Position numbers and translations under genes: made by a program
DNA from: Chelydra serpentina
Taxonomy: Eukaryota > Chordata > Testudines > Chelydridae
Length of the DNA: 64,000 nt
NCBI GenBank assembly: GCA_037349315.1
Contig: JBAIAC010000001.1
Location: 992,001-1,056,000 of the forward strand
Direction: 5' to 3'
The notes under the pieces: model-generated
Databases searched by the model: none
Seen by the model: the letters and a program-made list of their open reading frames with translations, nothing else
Told to the model about the DNA's origin: nothing
Shown here: positions 10,609 through 30,160 of the stretch, one piece after another
Numbering within the stretch: position 1 is the first letter of the stretch
Layout of the letters: each line of letters opens with the position of its first letter

Positions 10609-12051
10609 TGTGACGGGTTGGACCCTTCTGGGATGTCACCTGGAGTGCTGAGATACTCCTGAGTCTACCTGTTCTGCCAGCATGAGCCCACTTTAACCTG
10701 TCTTGCTCAGTCAGGTTCTTAAAACATCCTCTAACACACACACACACAGGCAGGGCCACACCCCACTGCAGATCAGCTCTGGGAAGACTCAGCTTAAGGG
10801 ATTTGTTCCAGCACTCAGATGGCCACCTCCCTTGGAGTACAGACCCAAAGATATATTATGAAATTCGCCTCTTCCCTCAATGTCGGGGGGAGGGATAGCT
10901 CAGTGGTTTGAGCATTGGCCTGCTAAACACAGGGTTGTGAGTTCAGTCCTTGAGGGGGCCATTTAGAGATCTGGGGCAAAAATCTGTCAGGGGACAGTAC
11001 TTGGTCCTGCTAGTGAAGGCAGAGGACTGGACTTGATGAGCTTTCAAGGTCGTTCTAGGAGATTGGCATATCTCCATTTATATATATTTAATGTGGAGGA
11101 GGGTATGCACAACTACTGCCCTCCCTGCCACCCCCTGCTAACTTTTCAGGTACAACAATGAAAAAGCCCGACAGTGCTGATGGCCCATCAGCAAGAGACA
11201 ATGAACTGTAAAAGAGCTTAGTCTTCCTGTGAACGTGTGGGTCAGCCTGTGAAGAATGGCTACAGGGGCCCTACAGAGTCAGGTGGTCTTGTCACCTGAT
11301 ACTAAAACATTACCTGGGACTTCTTGTAACTTTCCACTGTAAGGGAAGGGGAGTCAAACTAGGAAACAAAGGACTCTCGTTTTATGCACATCCCATTTAA
11401 GAGTGGGGAGTGAGGTAATCCTGGTCATGAGAGCTCCCCTGTTTCCCCACCCAAGATGACAGCTAGAACAACTAAGACTGAGCTGGGGGAAAGAACTGAA
11501 CCCAGGCTGGAAGGGCATCTGGTCTGTGAAAAAGATTATTAGAACCACATTTAAGATGAGAACTTACATGTAACCAGTTTCTTTAGTATATTAAACTTAG
11601 TTTGCATGCTGTTTTATTTGCTTAGTAATCTCCCTTGTTCTTTCAGCTACCTCCTTAACTACTTAAAATACACCTGTTATAGTTAACAAATTTATTTCTG
11701 ATTTATAATATAACCCATTTAATGTGATTTCTAACTGGGGGGAAGGGGCGAGACATTGTGTACACCCTCCTCCACATTGAGGGAAGAGATTAATTTCATA
11801 TAATTTTGGGTTTGTACTCCAAGTTGGGGTGGACATCTGGGTGCTGTGGCAAGCCCCTTAAGCTAAGCCTTCCCAGAGCGGATCTCTGGCTCTCTGTGCG
11901 GGTAGGTGTGGCCCCACCTGTGTGCTTGGCTGAAAAAGGCTGGGGAACCTAACCCAGCAAGGCCAGGTAAAGGGGACCCAGGCTGGCAGAATAGTCTGAC
12001 TCTGGCGTCCCAGCACACCAGGTGACATCCCAGGGGGTCCAACCCATTACA
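10609..12051. mobile_element. Element with about 310-bp terminal inverted repeats
   Basis: Begins TGTGACGGGTTGGACCC and ends GGGTCCAACCCATTACA, with AATGT duplicated on both sides (10604-10608, 12052-12056). The left arm (10609-10883 plus 11090-11110) and the inverted right arm (about 11740-12051) align over some 310 bp with moderate divergence. The centre (11130-11735) has no ORF of note. A SINE (10884-11089) interrupts the left arm. TG...CA ends with a 5-bp duplication resemble LTR insertions, yet the arms are inverted rather than direct. Confidence 0.75.
10884..11089 (+). repeat. Cry-type tRNA-derived SINE A
   Basis: The pol III A box (TAGCTCAGTGGTTTGAG) and B box (GGTTGTGAGTTCAGTCC) are visible. 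The SINE ends in an AT-rich tail (ATCTCCATTTATATATA). AATGT flanks it (10879-10883, 11090-11094), and the opposite arm of the host element shows the uninterrupted site, so the insertion is certain. The tail differs from the CR1-tailed SINEs elsewhere in the window, so this is a distinct subfamily. Confidence 0.9.
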
Positions 12052-12056
12052 AATGT

Positions 12057-12885
<829 letters not shown>

Positions 12886-12988
12886 TTAAGAACTGTTAAT
12901 ATTTCATTATTATAAAGTGCCTAACAGTATGGGCAAAGTATCATTTATCCGTTGAGGCTGAGATACAGGATTTCCCAGTGCTATGTGG

Positions 12989-13386
12989 CAGAGTCGTAAC
13001 GAGTGATTTTGGTGCCCGAGGCAGTCAGGGGTGCAGAAGGGTTGCTGTGAGGGTGGCTGTCAGAGTACCCTCCGCCGAATTGCCGCCAAAACTGGGACGT
13101 CCGCCGGTCCCATTCCCTTAAGCATAGGGCACCCACACAGCGACCTCCGCCAAATTGCTGCTGAAGCCGGTGGATCTCCCGCAGGCATGCTCGGCGGCTT
13201 CAGCAGCGGGTATGCTGGGACTGGCGGACCTCCCGCAGGCAAGCCGCCGGACACAGCCTGACTGCCGCCCTCACAGCGACCCTTCTGCGCCCCTGACTTC
13301 TGCCCTCACAGGACCCTTTTGCGCCCTCACAGTTATGTGCGCCCCGAGGCGAGTGCCTCACTCGCCTCGCCCTTGTTACGGCTCTG
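12989..13386. mobile_element. hAT-type MITE, GC-rich
   Basis: 398 bp between a perfect 8-bp duplication CTATGTGG (12981-12988, 13387-13394). Ends CAGAGTCGTAAC and GTTACGGCTCTG form the terminal inverted repeat. The interior is GC-rich with repeated GCCGCC and CCTCACAG motifs. No transposase is encoded; open frames across it are compositional. An 8-bp duplication and CAGAG ends are typical of hAT. Confidence 0.85.
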
Positions 13387-13478
13387 CTATGTGGTGATAT
13401 TGTAATGTAACATTAACTCCTCATATTAAAAGTCTAATATGCAAAGATTACTAGCTGTATTCAGGTGGAGATTAGACT

Positions 13479-13964
13479 CCTAGACTTTAAGGCCTGAAGG
13501 GGCCATCATGATCACCTAGGGCTGGTCTACACTAGCCCTGAAGTTCGAAGTAAGATACGCAACTTCAGCTACGTGAATAACGTAGCTGAAGTCGAAGTAT
13601 CTTATTTCGAACTTAAAAGTACTTACCCCTGGTCCACACCGCGGCGCGCAGGCTCCCCCGTTGACTCCGCCTGCTCCGTTCGCAGAGCAGGATTACCGGC
13701 GTCGACGGGGGAGCACTTCCTGGTTCGATTTATCGCGTCTAGACAAGACGCGATAAATCGAACCCAGAAGATCAATTGGACTCCTCCGACGCGACGGGTA
13801 AGTATAGACGTACCCCTAGTCTGACCTTCTGTTCAGCACTGGCCACAGAACTTCACCCACCCATTCCCATAGTAGGCCCATAACCTGAGTTACTGAAGTC
13901 CTCTAATCTTGATTTAAAGACTTCAGTTAAAGAGAATCCATCCTAGTTCAATCAGGAAATGACC
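13479..13964 (-). repeat. CR1 3' UTR fragment hosting a MITE
   Basis: The flanks of the MITE (TAGACTTTAAGGCCTGAAGG before, TAGTCTGACCTTCTG after, then CACCCACCCATTCCC) match the 3' UTR of the CR1 at 47496-47700. It is an old minus-strand CR1 tail. The original site CACCTAGTCTGACC can be read through the insertion. Confidence 0.75.
13519..13815 (+). mobile_element. Three-hairpin MITE, copy 2
   Basis: 297 bp, in the opposite orientation to copy 1, flanked by CTA (13516-13518, 13816-13818). The ancestral site in the host CR1 UTR confirms the 3-bp duplication. It contains the CTTCAGCTACGT and TTTATCGCGTCT hairpins and the GTCGACGGGGGAG arm. Confidence 0.85.
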
Positions 13965-13967
13965 CTA

Positions 13968-17697
<3,730 letters not shown>

Positions 17698-18019
17698 TTA
17701 TCAAATATGCAGATTTCATTGCTAAAGTAGTACTTTTTAGAAATGATTGTTTAAATATCAGACAGTATGCATTATCTCCTTGTACTGTATTTAAAGAAGG
17801 TGCATTACTGTATTATGGCAAGGAAATAATAAAAATGAGTGTATCAAGCCATCATTTTGCATATTTTCCAAAGCAGTACTACTACTATTACTACTACTAC
17901 CACTACCATGATGTAAACGGCAAATAGGTTTCCTCATAAATTCAGGACAAATAGCTGCAAGGGGAGGGGAGAAAACAGTCCCAGAAGGTTAAAATTCCCT
18001 CCTCCCTATCAACTGGGGA

Positions 18020-18125
18020 GGGGTTACTACAGGTCAATCAGGTTCAGCTGAGAAGGGGTTACCAGAGATCAATTAGGATCAGCTGAAAGGGAGTTACATG
18101 AGATCAATTAGGATCAGTTGATTCC
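18020..18125. repeat. Tandem repeat, three units of about 35 bp
   Basis: Three successive units start GGGGTTAC or GGAGTTAC, contain AGATCAATTAGGATCAG and end CTGA or TTGA. Units 2 and 3 are closest to each other. It lies about 50 bp before the compound microsatellite. Confidence 0.75.
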
Positions 18126-18174
18126 AACTAAGGGTTGCCTGAGACCTTTTTAAACCCTCCCCCTGTGGGGAGAA

Positions 18175-18232
18175 GCGGGGGGGGGGGGGGGGGTGAGTGA
18201 GTGAGTGAGTGAGTGAGTGAGTGAGTGAGTGA

Positions 18233-18327
<95 letters not shown>

Positions 18328-18352
18328 TCAGTCAGTCAGTCAGTCAGTCAAG
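18175..18352. repeat. Compound microsatellite (G)n (TGAG)n (TG)n (AGTC)n
   Basis: A run of G is followed by TGAG/GAGT units, a long (TG)n of about 90 bp and then AGTC units. It translates into poly Val-Cys in one frame; that is not a gene. Confidence 0.95.
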
Positions 18353-19053
18353 CTACCAGTAGGCGAGAAGCAGCAAGGGAGCAAGCTTCTCCAGGAGGGG
18401 AGGCTGCATTCCCTTCCATAAGGGAGAAAAACAAGCCCAAAACACTAGCTAAGAGAAGGATGGATTGCCCCTGTGCAGCTAAGAGGGACTGTTTTACCCC
18501 ATGCCCGTCTCACCAAGGCTAAAAACAGCTGAGGCTGGTGAGACCGAGAAGGTGCCTTGCCACAGTCTCTCTGTTAATTAATCTCAAACCACTATCACAT
18601 TAGCTGTAAAAGTGGTCAACTCTGAAAAAAGTATATTTGACTTCTGGAAAACAGAATATCTTGTAAATCAAAAAATAAAGAAATGGTCAGAAGAGAGAGT
18701 CTGGAATTTGAGTAAATCTAACAATTATGACAAAAATGCTGCTGTCAGCCTCTACTATGCAGGAGGTCAGAAACCCCACAAAATAGAAGGGAGATGGCAC
18801 AAAAGTTACCTCTTGTGCCATACTGCTGCTCCTCCTGCTCCCTGTTCCACTGTTGTGACCCACATCCTCCCTCCCTATTTTACTTATTAACATCCCTTGC
18901 TGTGTTTTGTGTCATTTAGATTATAAGCTCTGTGGGGCAGGTACCTCTGCTTTTTATATATCTATGAAGCACTGTGCACATCTAGGGCTTTGTATAAATT
19001 CTAATAATCTTACACAGACATAAACAATGTATTTTAGGAAGATGTGTATCTTA

Positions 19054-19269
<216 letters not shown>

Positions 19270-19374
19270 TTAGGAAACTGAATTAAAATTCTCTTCTTGT
19301 ATTTCTCACAGAAAAGTCAGCTGTGATACAACCATAGTATTTTAGTAAAATCATACTTTGGAAAAGAACAATTG

Positions 19375-20300
19375 CTTATCCTATAGTATCTGTGGTTCTT
19401 CAAGATGTTGTAGTCAATGTGGATTTCCCTGTAGGTGTGCATGTGCCTTGTGTGTACAAGACTGAATTTTTCAGTGTCCACTGGGGCCACACATTCACCC
19501 TCTGTCTGATGCCTCCTTCTGTTCTCACATGAGGGCATAAAGTGTGAGGTGGCCACAATACTCCTCTAAAAAGCGGGGATGGATGGCAGGTTGTGAGATC
19601 CACACCTACAATATCTCAAAAAAACATAGTTGCTGCCAGGTAAGTAGCCATTCTTTCTTCTTCGAATGTGTGTCAGTGTGGGCCACACTGTAGATGACTG
19701 TCAAGCAGGATGGTGGGAGGGAGGAGTATCCAGGGCCGGCGCTACCATTAGGCGACCCTAGGCGGTCGCCTAGGGCGCCAGGATTTGTGGGGCAGCATCT
19801 CAGGTCCCTCGGTGGCCGCCAGCAGGAGAGGCTGCTGCCGAAGTGCCACCGAGAACCCCGGCGGCCGAAGAAGAGGCACTTCGGCGGCAGCTTCTTCGGC
19901 CGCCAGGGAGCTCGGCGGCAGCCTCTCCCGCCGCTGCCTAGGGCGGCAAAAAAGCTGGCGTCACCCCTGGGAGTATCAGTTGAATAAGTCAGAGAACGAT
20001 TGAAGTACTACTCTCTCAAATGTCACATCTGCCCTCTTCACCACATCAAAGGCATAATGTTTCACAAGAGTTAGTGTACTTCATGTTGTAACCTTGCAGA
20101 GCTCAGAGACTGGAACATTTCTGAAGCAGGCAACACACGCAGCTTGTGCTCTGGTGGACTGTGCCTTGATGATGAAAGGGAGAGGCTTATCAGACAGCTA
20201 ACAAGTGTAAATGCATTGTGTGATCCACTTGGAGGTTCTCTGCAATGAGATGAGCCAGAAATGGCCACAAAGAGGTTGGGGGAGACTGCCAAAATGGCTT
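19375..20300 (-). repeat. Decayed DIRS retrotransposon fragment
   Basis: Short words align in order with the 3' end of the DIRS element at 33460-34000: GTTCTTCAAGATGT (19395) with ATTCTTCAAGATGT, GTAGATGACTGTCAAGCAG (19691) with GTTAGGTGACTCACAAGCAG, and the CTCTGGTGGACTG segment near 20150. Interrupted by a hAT MITE (19731-19969). Coding capacity is lost. The identity is weak, so the call is tentative. Confidence 0.5.
19731..19969. mobile_element. hAT-type MITE
   Basis: 239 bp between GGAGTATC (19723-19730, 19970-19977). Starts CAGGGCCGGCGCTACC and ends TGGCGTCACCCCTG. GC-rich interior with CGGCGGC-type repeats. It shares the CAGGGCCGGC start with the MITE at 37943, so they are probably related families. 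Confidence 0.85.
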
Positions 20301-20554
20301 GGCCTATTAAGGTAGGCCACTCAGGAGAGGTCCCAGGTAAGCACTAATATTCCAAAGAATATTTATTATGGGACAAATCCCAGTACAAGAGGACTCCTGC
20401 AATGCTCTGAGCACCGTTTAAAAGTCCCAAGTTAAGGGTTTAAGTGTGGAGTAAGGGTTCACAGAGCCTTGCATGGGTCATCCACATTGGAGTGAATTTC
20501 ATCCAAACTGGCGTTTATACCTTCAGGTTTTAATAAAAAATTATTGAAATTTCA

Positions 20555-21808
<1,254 letters not shown>

Positions 21809-21985
21809 TGGGGAGGGATAGCTCAGTTGTTTGAGCATTGGCCTGCTAAACCCAGGGTTATGAATTTAACCCTTGAGGGGGCCATTTAGGGATCTGGGGC
21901 AAAAATTGGGGATTGGTCCTGCTTTGAGCAGGGGGTTAGACTAGATGACCTCTTAAGGTCCCTTCCAACCCTGATATTGTATGAA
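21809..21985 (+). repeat. Cry-type SINE B with CR1-like tail
   Basis: tRNA-like head with A box TAGCTCAGTTGTTTGAG and B box GGTTATGAATTTAACCC. The body (GGGGGCCATTTAGGGATC) is followed by the CR1-like 3' end (GCAGGGGGTTAGACTAGATG, CTGATATTGTATGA). Such a tail lets CR1 reverse transcriptase mobilise the SINE. Confidence 0.92.
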
Positions 21986-22403
21986 CTTACAGTTCATAGC
22001 AACATTTTGCTGGGAACCAATCTTGTCCTATTGACTTTAATGGTAATGGGATTTGGCATGCGTCTTATTAACAACATTTTTTGGAAGATAGGCGCAGGCC
22101 ATCACAGTGCTTCCTTCTGGGGCTGCAGCCCCACAAACCTGCCTGCGCACAAAGACTGCACAGGAAGTAAAGGGCTGTGGGCTGGGAGAGGAGGCTGTGG
22201 GCAGGGCAATAGCATGGAGTGGGCTGCAGCCCAGATGCTGAGCTGCACATTTCCTCTCCAAGCTGTGTCCTGCCAGGGAGGGAGGGGGAGGCTGCACCAA
22301 AGGAAGGATGTGCTGAGCCCCAACCCCCAGCAAGTGCAGGGAGAAGTATGGAGCCCCCAGCTCCCCTTCTCTCTGTAGAAAGCCCCAGCATCTGGGCTGC
22401 AGG

Positions 22404-22527
22404 TAGGGTGACCAGATAGCAAGTGTTAAAAATCGGGACAGGCGGTGGGGGGTAATAGGTGCCTATACAAGAAAAAGCCCCAAATATCAGGACTGTCCCT
22501 ATAAAATCAGGACATCTGGTCACCCTA
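22404..22527. mobile_element. Short hAT-type MITE
   Basis: 124 bp between perfect GCTGCAGG duplications (22396-22403, 22528-22535). Terminal repeats TAGGGTGACCAGAT and ATCTGGTCACCCTA are perfectly inverted. Non-coding. Confidence 0.9.
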
Positions 22528-22535
22528 GCTGCAGG

Positions 22536-24895
<2,360 letters not shown>

Positions 24896-25877
24896 TGTCA
24901 TAAACATACAGCTAAGGGGTTGAGTCCTCCTTACCTGTAAAGGGTTAAGAAGCTCACATAACCTGGCTTGCACCTGACTAAGGACCAATAAGGGGACAAG
25001 ATACTTTCAAATCTTGGGAGGGGGGAAGGTTTTGTATGTGCTCTTTGTTTGGTGTCTGTTGTTATCTCTTGAGATTAAGAGAGGGACCGGACAGAAATCA
25101 TAGAATATCAGGGTTGGAAGGGACCTTAGTGGGTCATCTAGTCCAACCCCCTGCTCAAAGCAGGACCAATCCCCAATTTTTGCCCCAGATCCCCAAATGG
25201 CCCCCTCAAGGATTGAACTCACAACCCTGGGTTTAGCAGGCCAATGCTCAAACCACTGAGCTATCCCTCCCCTCAATCTCCTCTAACCCAGCCTCCACCA
25301 AACCTCCAATATCACAACGTAAGTTAGTCAGGCATAGCGAATAGATTTTGTTTTGTTTTGCTTGTGAAGTTTTCCCTGTGTAAAAAGGGAGGTATTCCTG
25401 TTTTTCTGTAACTTTAAGGTTTTGCCCAGAGGGGGATCCCGCTGAGTTTGGAAATTGAGTACCCTGTAAAATATTTACCATCCTGATTTTACAGAGATGA
25501 TTTTTACCTTTCTTGCTTTAATAAAATCCTTCTTTTAAGAACCTGACTGTTTTCCATTGTTCTAAGACCCAGGGGTTGGGTCTTTGATCGCTTTGTAATC
25601 AATTGGTTAGGAGATTATTCTCAAGCCTCCCCAGAAAAGGGGGTGTACGGGCTTCAGGGGATATTTTTTGGGGAAGGGGAACTTCAAGTGGTCCTTTTCC
25701 CTGGTTCTTGTTTAAATCACTTGATGGTGGCAGCGATAACCTTTTCTCAGGGTACAGGGGAGATTTTGTACCTTGGGCAGTTTTTAACCTAAGCTGGTAG
25801 AAATAAGCTTAGGGGGTCTTTCATGCGGGTCCCCACATCTGTACCCGAGAGTTCAGAGTGGGGAGGGAACCCTGACA
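24896..25877. mobile_element. Solo-LTR-like element carrying a SINE
   Basis: Begins TGTCATAAACATACAGC and ends GGGAGGGAACCCTGACA, the TG...CA ends expected of an LTR. About 980 bp including a minus-strand SINE (25097-25275). It contains AATAAA (25521-25526) and a T-rich stretch downstream. The flanks GGGCT and GGGAT could be a mutated 5-bp duplication, but this is weak. No internal coding region or second LTR is present. Confidence 0.5.
25097..25275 (-). repeat. Cry-type SINE C
   Basis: Reverse-complement copy of the same SINE as at 21809: B box (read on minus) GGTTGTGAGTTCAATCC, A box TAGCTCAGTGGTTTGAG, CR1-like tail (ATCATAGAATATCAGGG on plus). It lies in the solo-LTR-like unit. Confidence 0.93.
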
Positions 25878-27717
<1,840 letters not shown>

Positions 27718-28097
27718 GGCCTTGTCTGCACTACAGAGTGTTGTTGACAAAACAGTGGAGGTATACACACTACAATGCTCCTTCCATTGACAAAACTCTC
27801 CTGCATTTCCAACAAAATAAAACCACTTCAAGAAGAGGCATAGAGCTTTTTGTGGCAAAGTTACATCGACAAAGTGTCAGTGCAGACACTGTGCTTGGCT
27901 ATGTTGCTGTAAATGGCCTTCAGGAGGTGTCCCACAATGCCCACCCTGATCGCTCTGGTCAGCAGTTTGAACTCCGTTGCCCTGCACCCAAGTACACAAG
28001 CATCTGCCCCTGCCCCTTTACAGGCCTTGGAATTTTTGAAATTCCACTACCTGTTGGCTTGGTGTGAACAGCTCACATCGCAAATTCCCAGCTGACC

Positions 28098-28612
28098 ATG
28101 GTGGCTCCACACAGAAAACACTGTCCTGTTTGGAGCACACCTGAGTTGTTGGATCTGTTGGTACTGTGGGGAGAAAAGGGTGTGCAGTTCCAGCACTGTT
28201 CCAGCCATAGGAACTATGATACCTATGTTCAGATTTCTCATGGCTTGTTGAATAAGGACTACAAATGGGAATCACATCAGTGCCGTGCGAAGATAAAGGC
28301 GTACCAGAAGGCAAGGGAGTCAAACTGTTGCTCTGGTACTGTGCTGAAGACCTGCCAGTTCTATAAGGAGTTGGAAGCTATCCTCGGTAGTGACCCCACC
28401 TCCACCGCCAAGAAACCCAGGATCCTTTGGGGGAGAGGGGGCTGGAGACAGCGGACAGTTGACTCAAGCCTGAGGACGAAGTGGTGGACGAGGAGGTCGA
28501 GTTGGAAGACAAGATGGGACAGGAGACAGGCTTGCCCGGTATCATGGTGAGCCAGGACCTCTTCTCGATCCAGGAGGGTTCGAGCCAGTCCCAGCACTCC
28601 ATCTATGCTTGA
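28098..28612 (+). pseudogene. Harbinger Myb/SANT-like DNA-binding protein, frameshifted
   Basis: Starts at the ATG at 28098; a trihelix/Myb-like domain with W-x-PELLDLLVLWGE, then HRNYDTYVQISHGLLN, and QCRAKIKAYQKARESN. Near 28430-28470 the frame changes; the acidic continuation (EDEVVDEEVELEDKMG, SQDLFSIQEG) is in another frame and runs to a stop at about 28610. In Harbinger elements this protein helps the transposase reach the nucleus and bind the ends. The gene is broken; MITE and SINE insertions follow. Confidence 0.75.
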
Positions 28613-28738
28613 TGCAGGAGAGGGGAGCTGTGGTAACTGGTCTTTTTGAGTTGATGCTGCTCAGTTACATGAGGTAGAGCTGTCCTTTGCTTTGTTATAT
28701 GATAGAAGTGGGTTAAGGGATAGAAATGTACAAGACTA

Positions 28739-29025
28739 GGGCTAGGTCTACACTAACCCCCCCTGTCGAACTAAGATACGCAACTTCAGCTACGTTAATA
28801 ACGTAGCTGAAGTCGAAGTCTCTTAGTTCGAACTTACCTGTGGTCCACACGCGGCGCGCAGGCTCCCCCGTCGACTCCGCCTGCTCCGTTCGCAGAGCAG
28901 GATTACCGGCGTCGACGGGGGAGCACTTCCTGGTTCGATTTATCGCGTCTTGACAAGACGCGATAAATCGAACCCAGAAGATCGATTGGACTCCTCCGAC
29001 GCGACAGGTAAGTATAGACGTACCC
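28739..29025 (+). mobile_element. Three-hairpin MITE, copy 3
   Basis: Inserted in Harbinger element 2, flanked by CTA (28736-28738) and CTAG at 29025-29028, so one end base is ambiguous. Same orientation as copy 2. All hairpins are present, including a perfect TTTATCGCGTCT / AGACGCGATAAA stem. Confidence 0.85.
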
Positions 29026-29080
29026 TAGATGTGCTTGCACATTCCCCTGTGCAGCTATGCAGTAAGATGGAACATGTTGT

Positions 29081-29361
29081 TGGGGGAGGGATAGCTCAGT
29101 GGTTTGAGCATTGGCCTGCCAAAACCAGGGTTGTGAGTTCAATCCTTGAGGGGGCCATTTATTATTTTCATTTTTGGGGAGGAGGGATAGCTCAGTGGTT
29201 TGAGCATTGGCCTGCTAAACCCAGGGTTGTAAGTTCAATCTTTGAGAGGGCCATTTAGGGATCTGGGGCAAAAATTGGGGATTGGTCCTGCTTTGAGCAG
29301 TGGGTTGGACTAGATGACCTTCTAAGGTCCCTTCCAACCCTGATATTCTATGATTCTATGT
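29081..29361 (+). repeat. Cry-type SINE dimer (truncated unit then full unit)
   Basis: A head-only unit (29081-29160: A box, B box and GGGGGCCATTT) is followed after an AT-rich TATTATTTTCATTTTT linker by a full SINE (29176-29361) with CR1-like tail and ATTCTATGATTCTATG end. It lies in Harbinger element 2 next to MITE copy 3. Confidence 0.9.
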
Positions 29362-29379
29362 GTTAATGCACACTGAGAT

Positions 29380-29610
29380 TTCACGGGAATCCTCCAGAGA
29401 GATTTCTAGGAAACTTTTCTAGAGGTACTTGCCAATCCTCTGCTGAAGGTTCCTTGGCAGAGCCGCTTTGTTCCTTCCCCCATTATGGGAAACTTTCCTG
29501 TGCCAATTGACAATCACTTGTGCAGGGACCAAAGCAGAACACAATGAGCAGCATATGGACCCAGTCTGAAGCCGCATGCATGCAGGAGATGCACCCTTGC
29601 TTACCCTCAC
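29380..29610 (-). pseudogene. Counterpart of the Harbinger antisense ORF (element 2)
   Basis: Minus-strand reading LQTGSICCSLCSALVPA, then HRKVSHNGGRNKAALPR and NLQQRIGKYL, followed by a TAG and then SFLEISLED in frame. Matches the ORF at 53537-53827 (LQTPGPYAAMLC, KVSYHGGRNKAALPR, SFMEMSQED) at the same relative position. The codons of GGRNKAALPR differ almost only at synonymous sites. Function unknown. Confidence 0.5.
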
Positions 29611-30160
29611 GATACTGGCTTCAATGACCCCTGCCTGTGGAAAATGGTGGCAGAATTTGTAATTTTATCCCTAGTCCCTTGCAGTGATCCCAATGCATGC
29701 ATCCCCTCCCGCACATCTGATATGGCATTGCTTGCCATGCTCTCCCCAAACTGCTCCCACCCATTCCTTGCATCTTCCTGGCCCATCTCAGTACAGCATT
29801 CACTCCACCCCTTCCAAAATGTCCACAGCTTCCAAAATGATTGCTGGAGTTATACACAGCTATTAGAGCCTATATCAGGACACTGCCCTTCACTGTTATC
29901 TCTCTTTCCACCAAGCGTTTTCTGTGTTGTTAATTGGCTTTTAATAAAAACATACTCTCTGAAAGATAATCTTTATTTGTGTCCTAAGCATGTTGGTTGC
30001 TGCTGGAATTAATATACAGTGGCAATTGGAACATTTGCAGACTACAAATTATGGTCAGGAATCATCAAAATTTTCATGCAAGGCAGCAAGTTAACAAAGC
30101 ATGGCAAAGTGCTGTATAAAAAGACATACATTATTGGTGCTCATTGTCAAAATGGTGCCT
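29611..30160. other. Harbinger element 2, non-coding middle
   Basis: Should correspond to the second Myb-like exon and 3' regions of element 1, but I see no convincing counterpart. Short proline-rich frames at 29644-29866 are not supported by any domain. Confidence 0.4.

Noticed and set aside
18229..18522. Open frames encoding poly Val-Cys
   Set aside because: They are translations of a (TG)n microsatellite.
29081..29160. tRNA gene suggested by A and B boxes
   Set aside because: The same head occurs in several SINEs with a common body; no full cloverleaf or acceptor stem is present.
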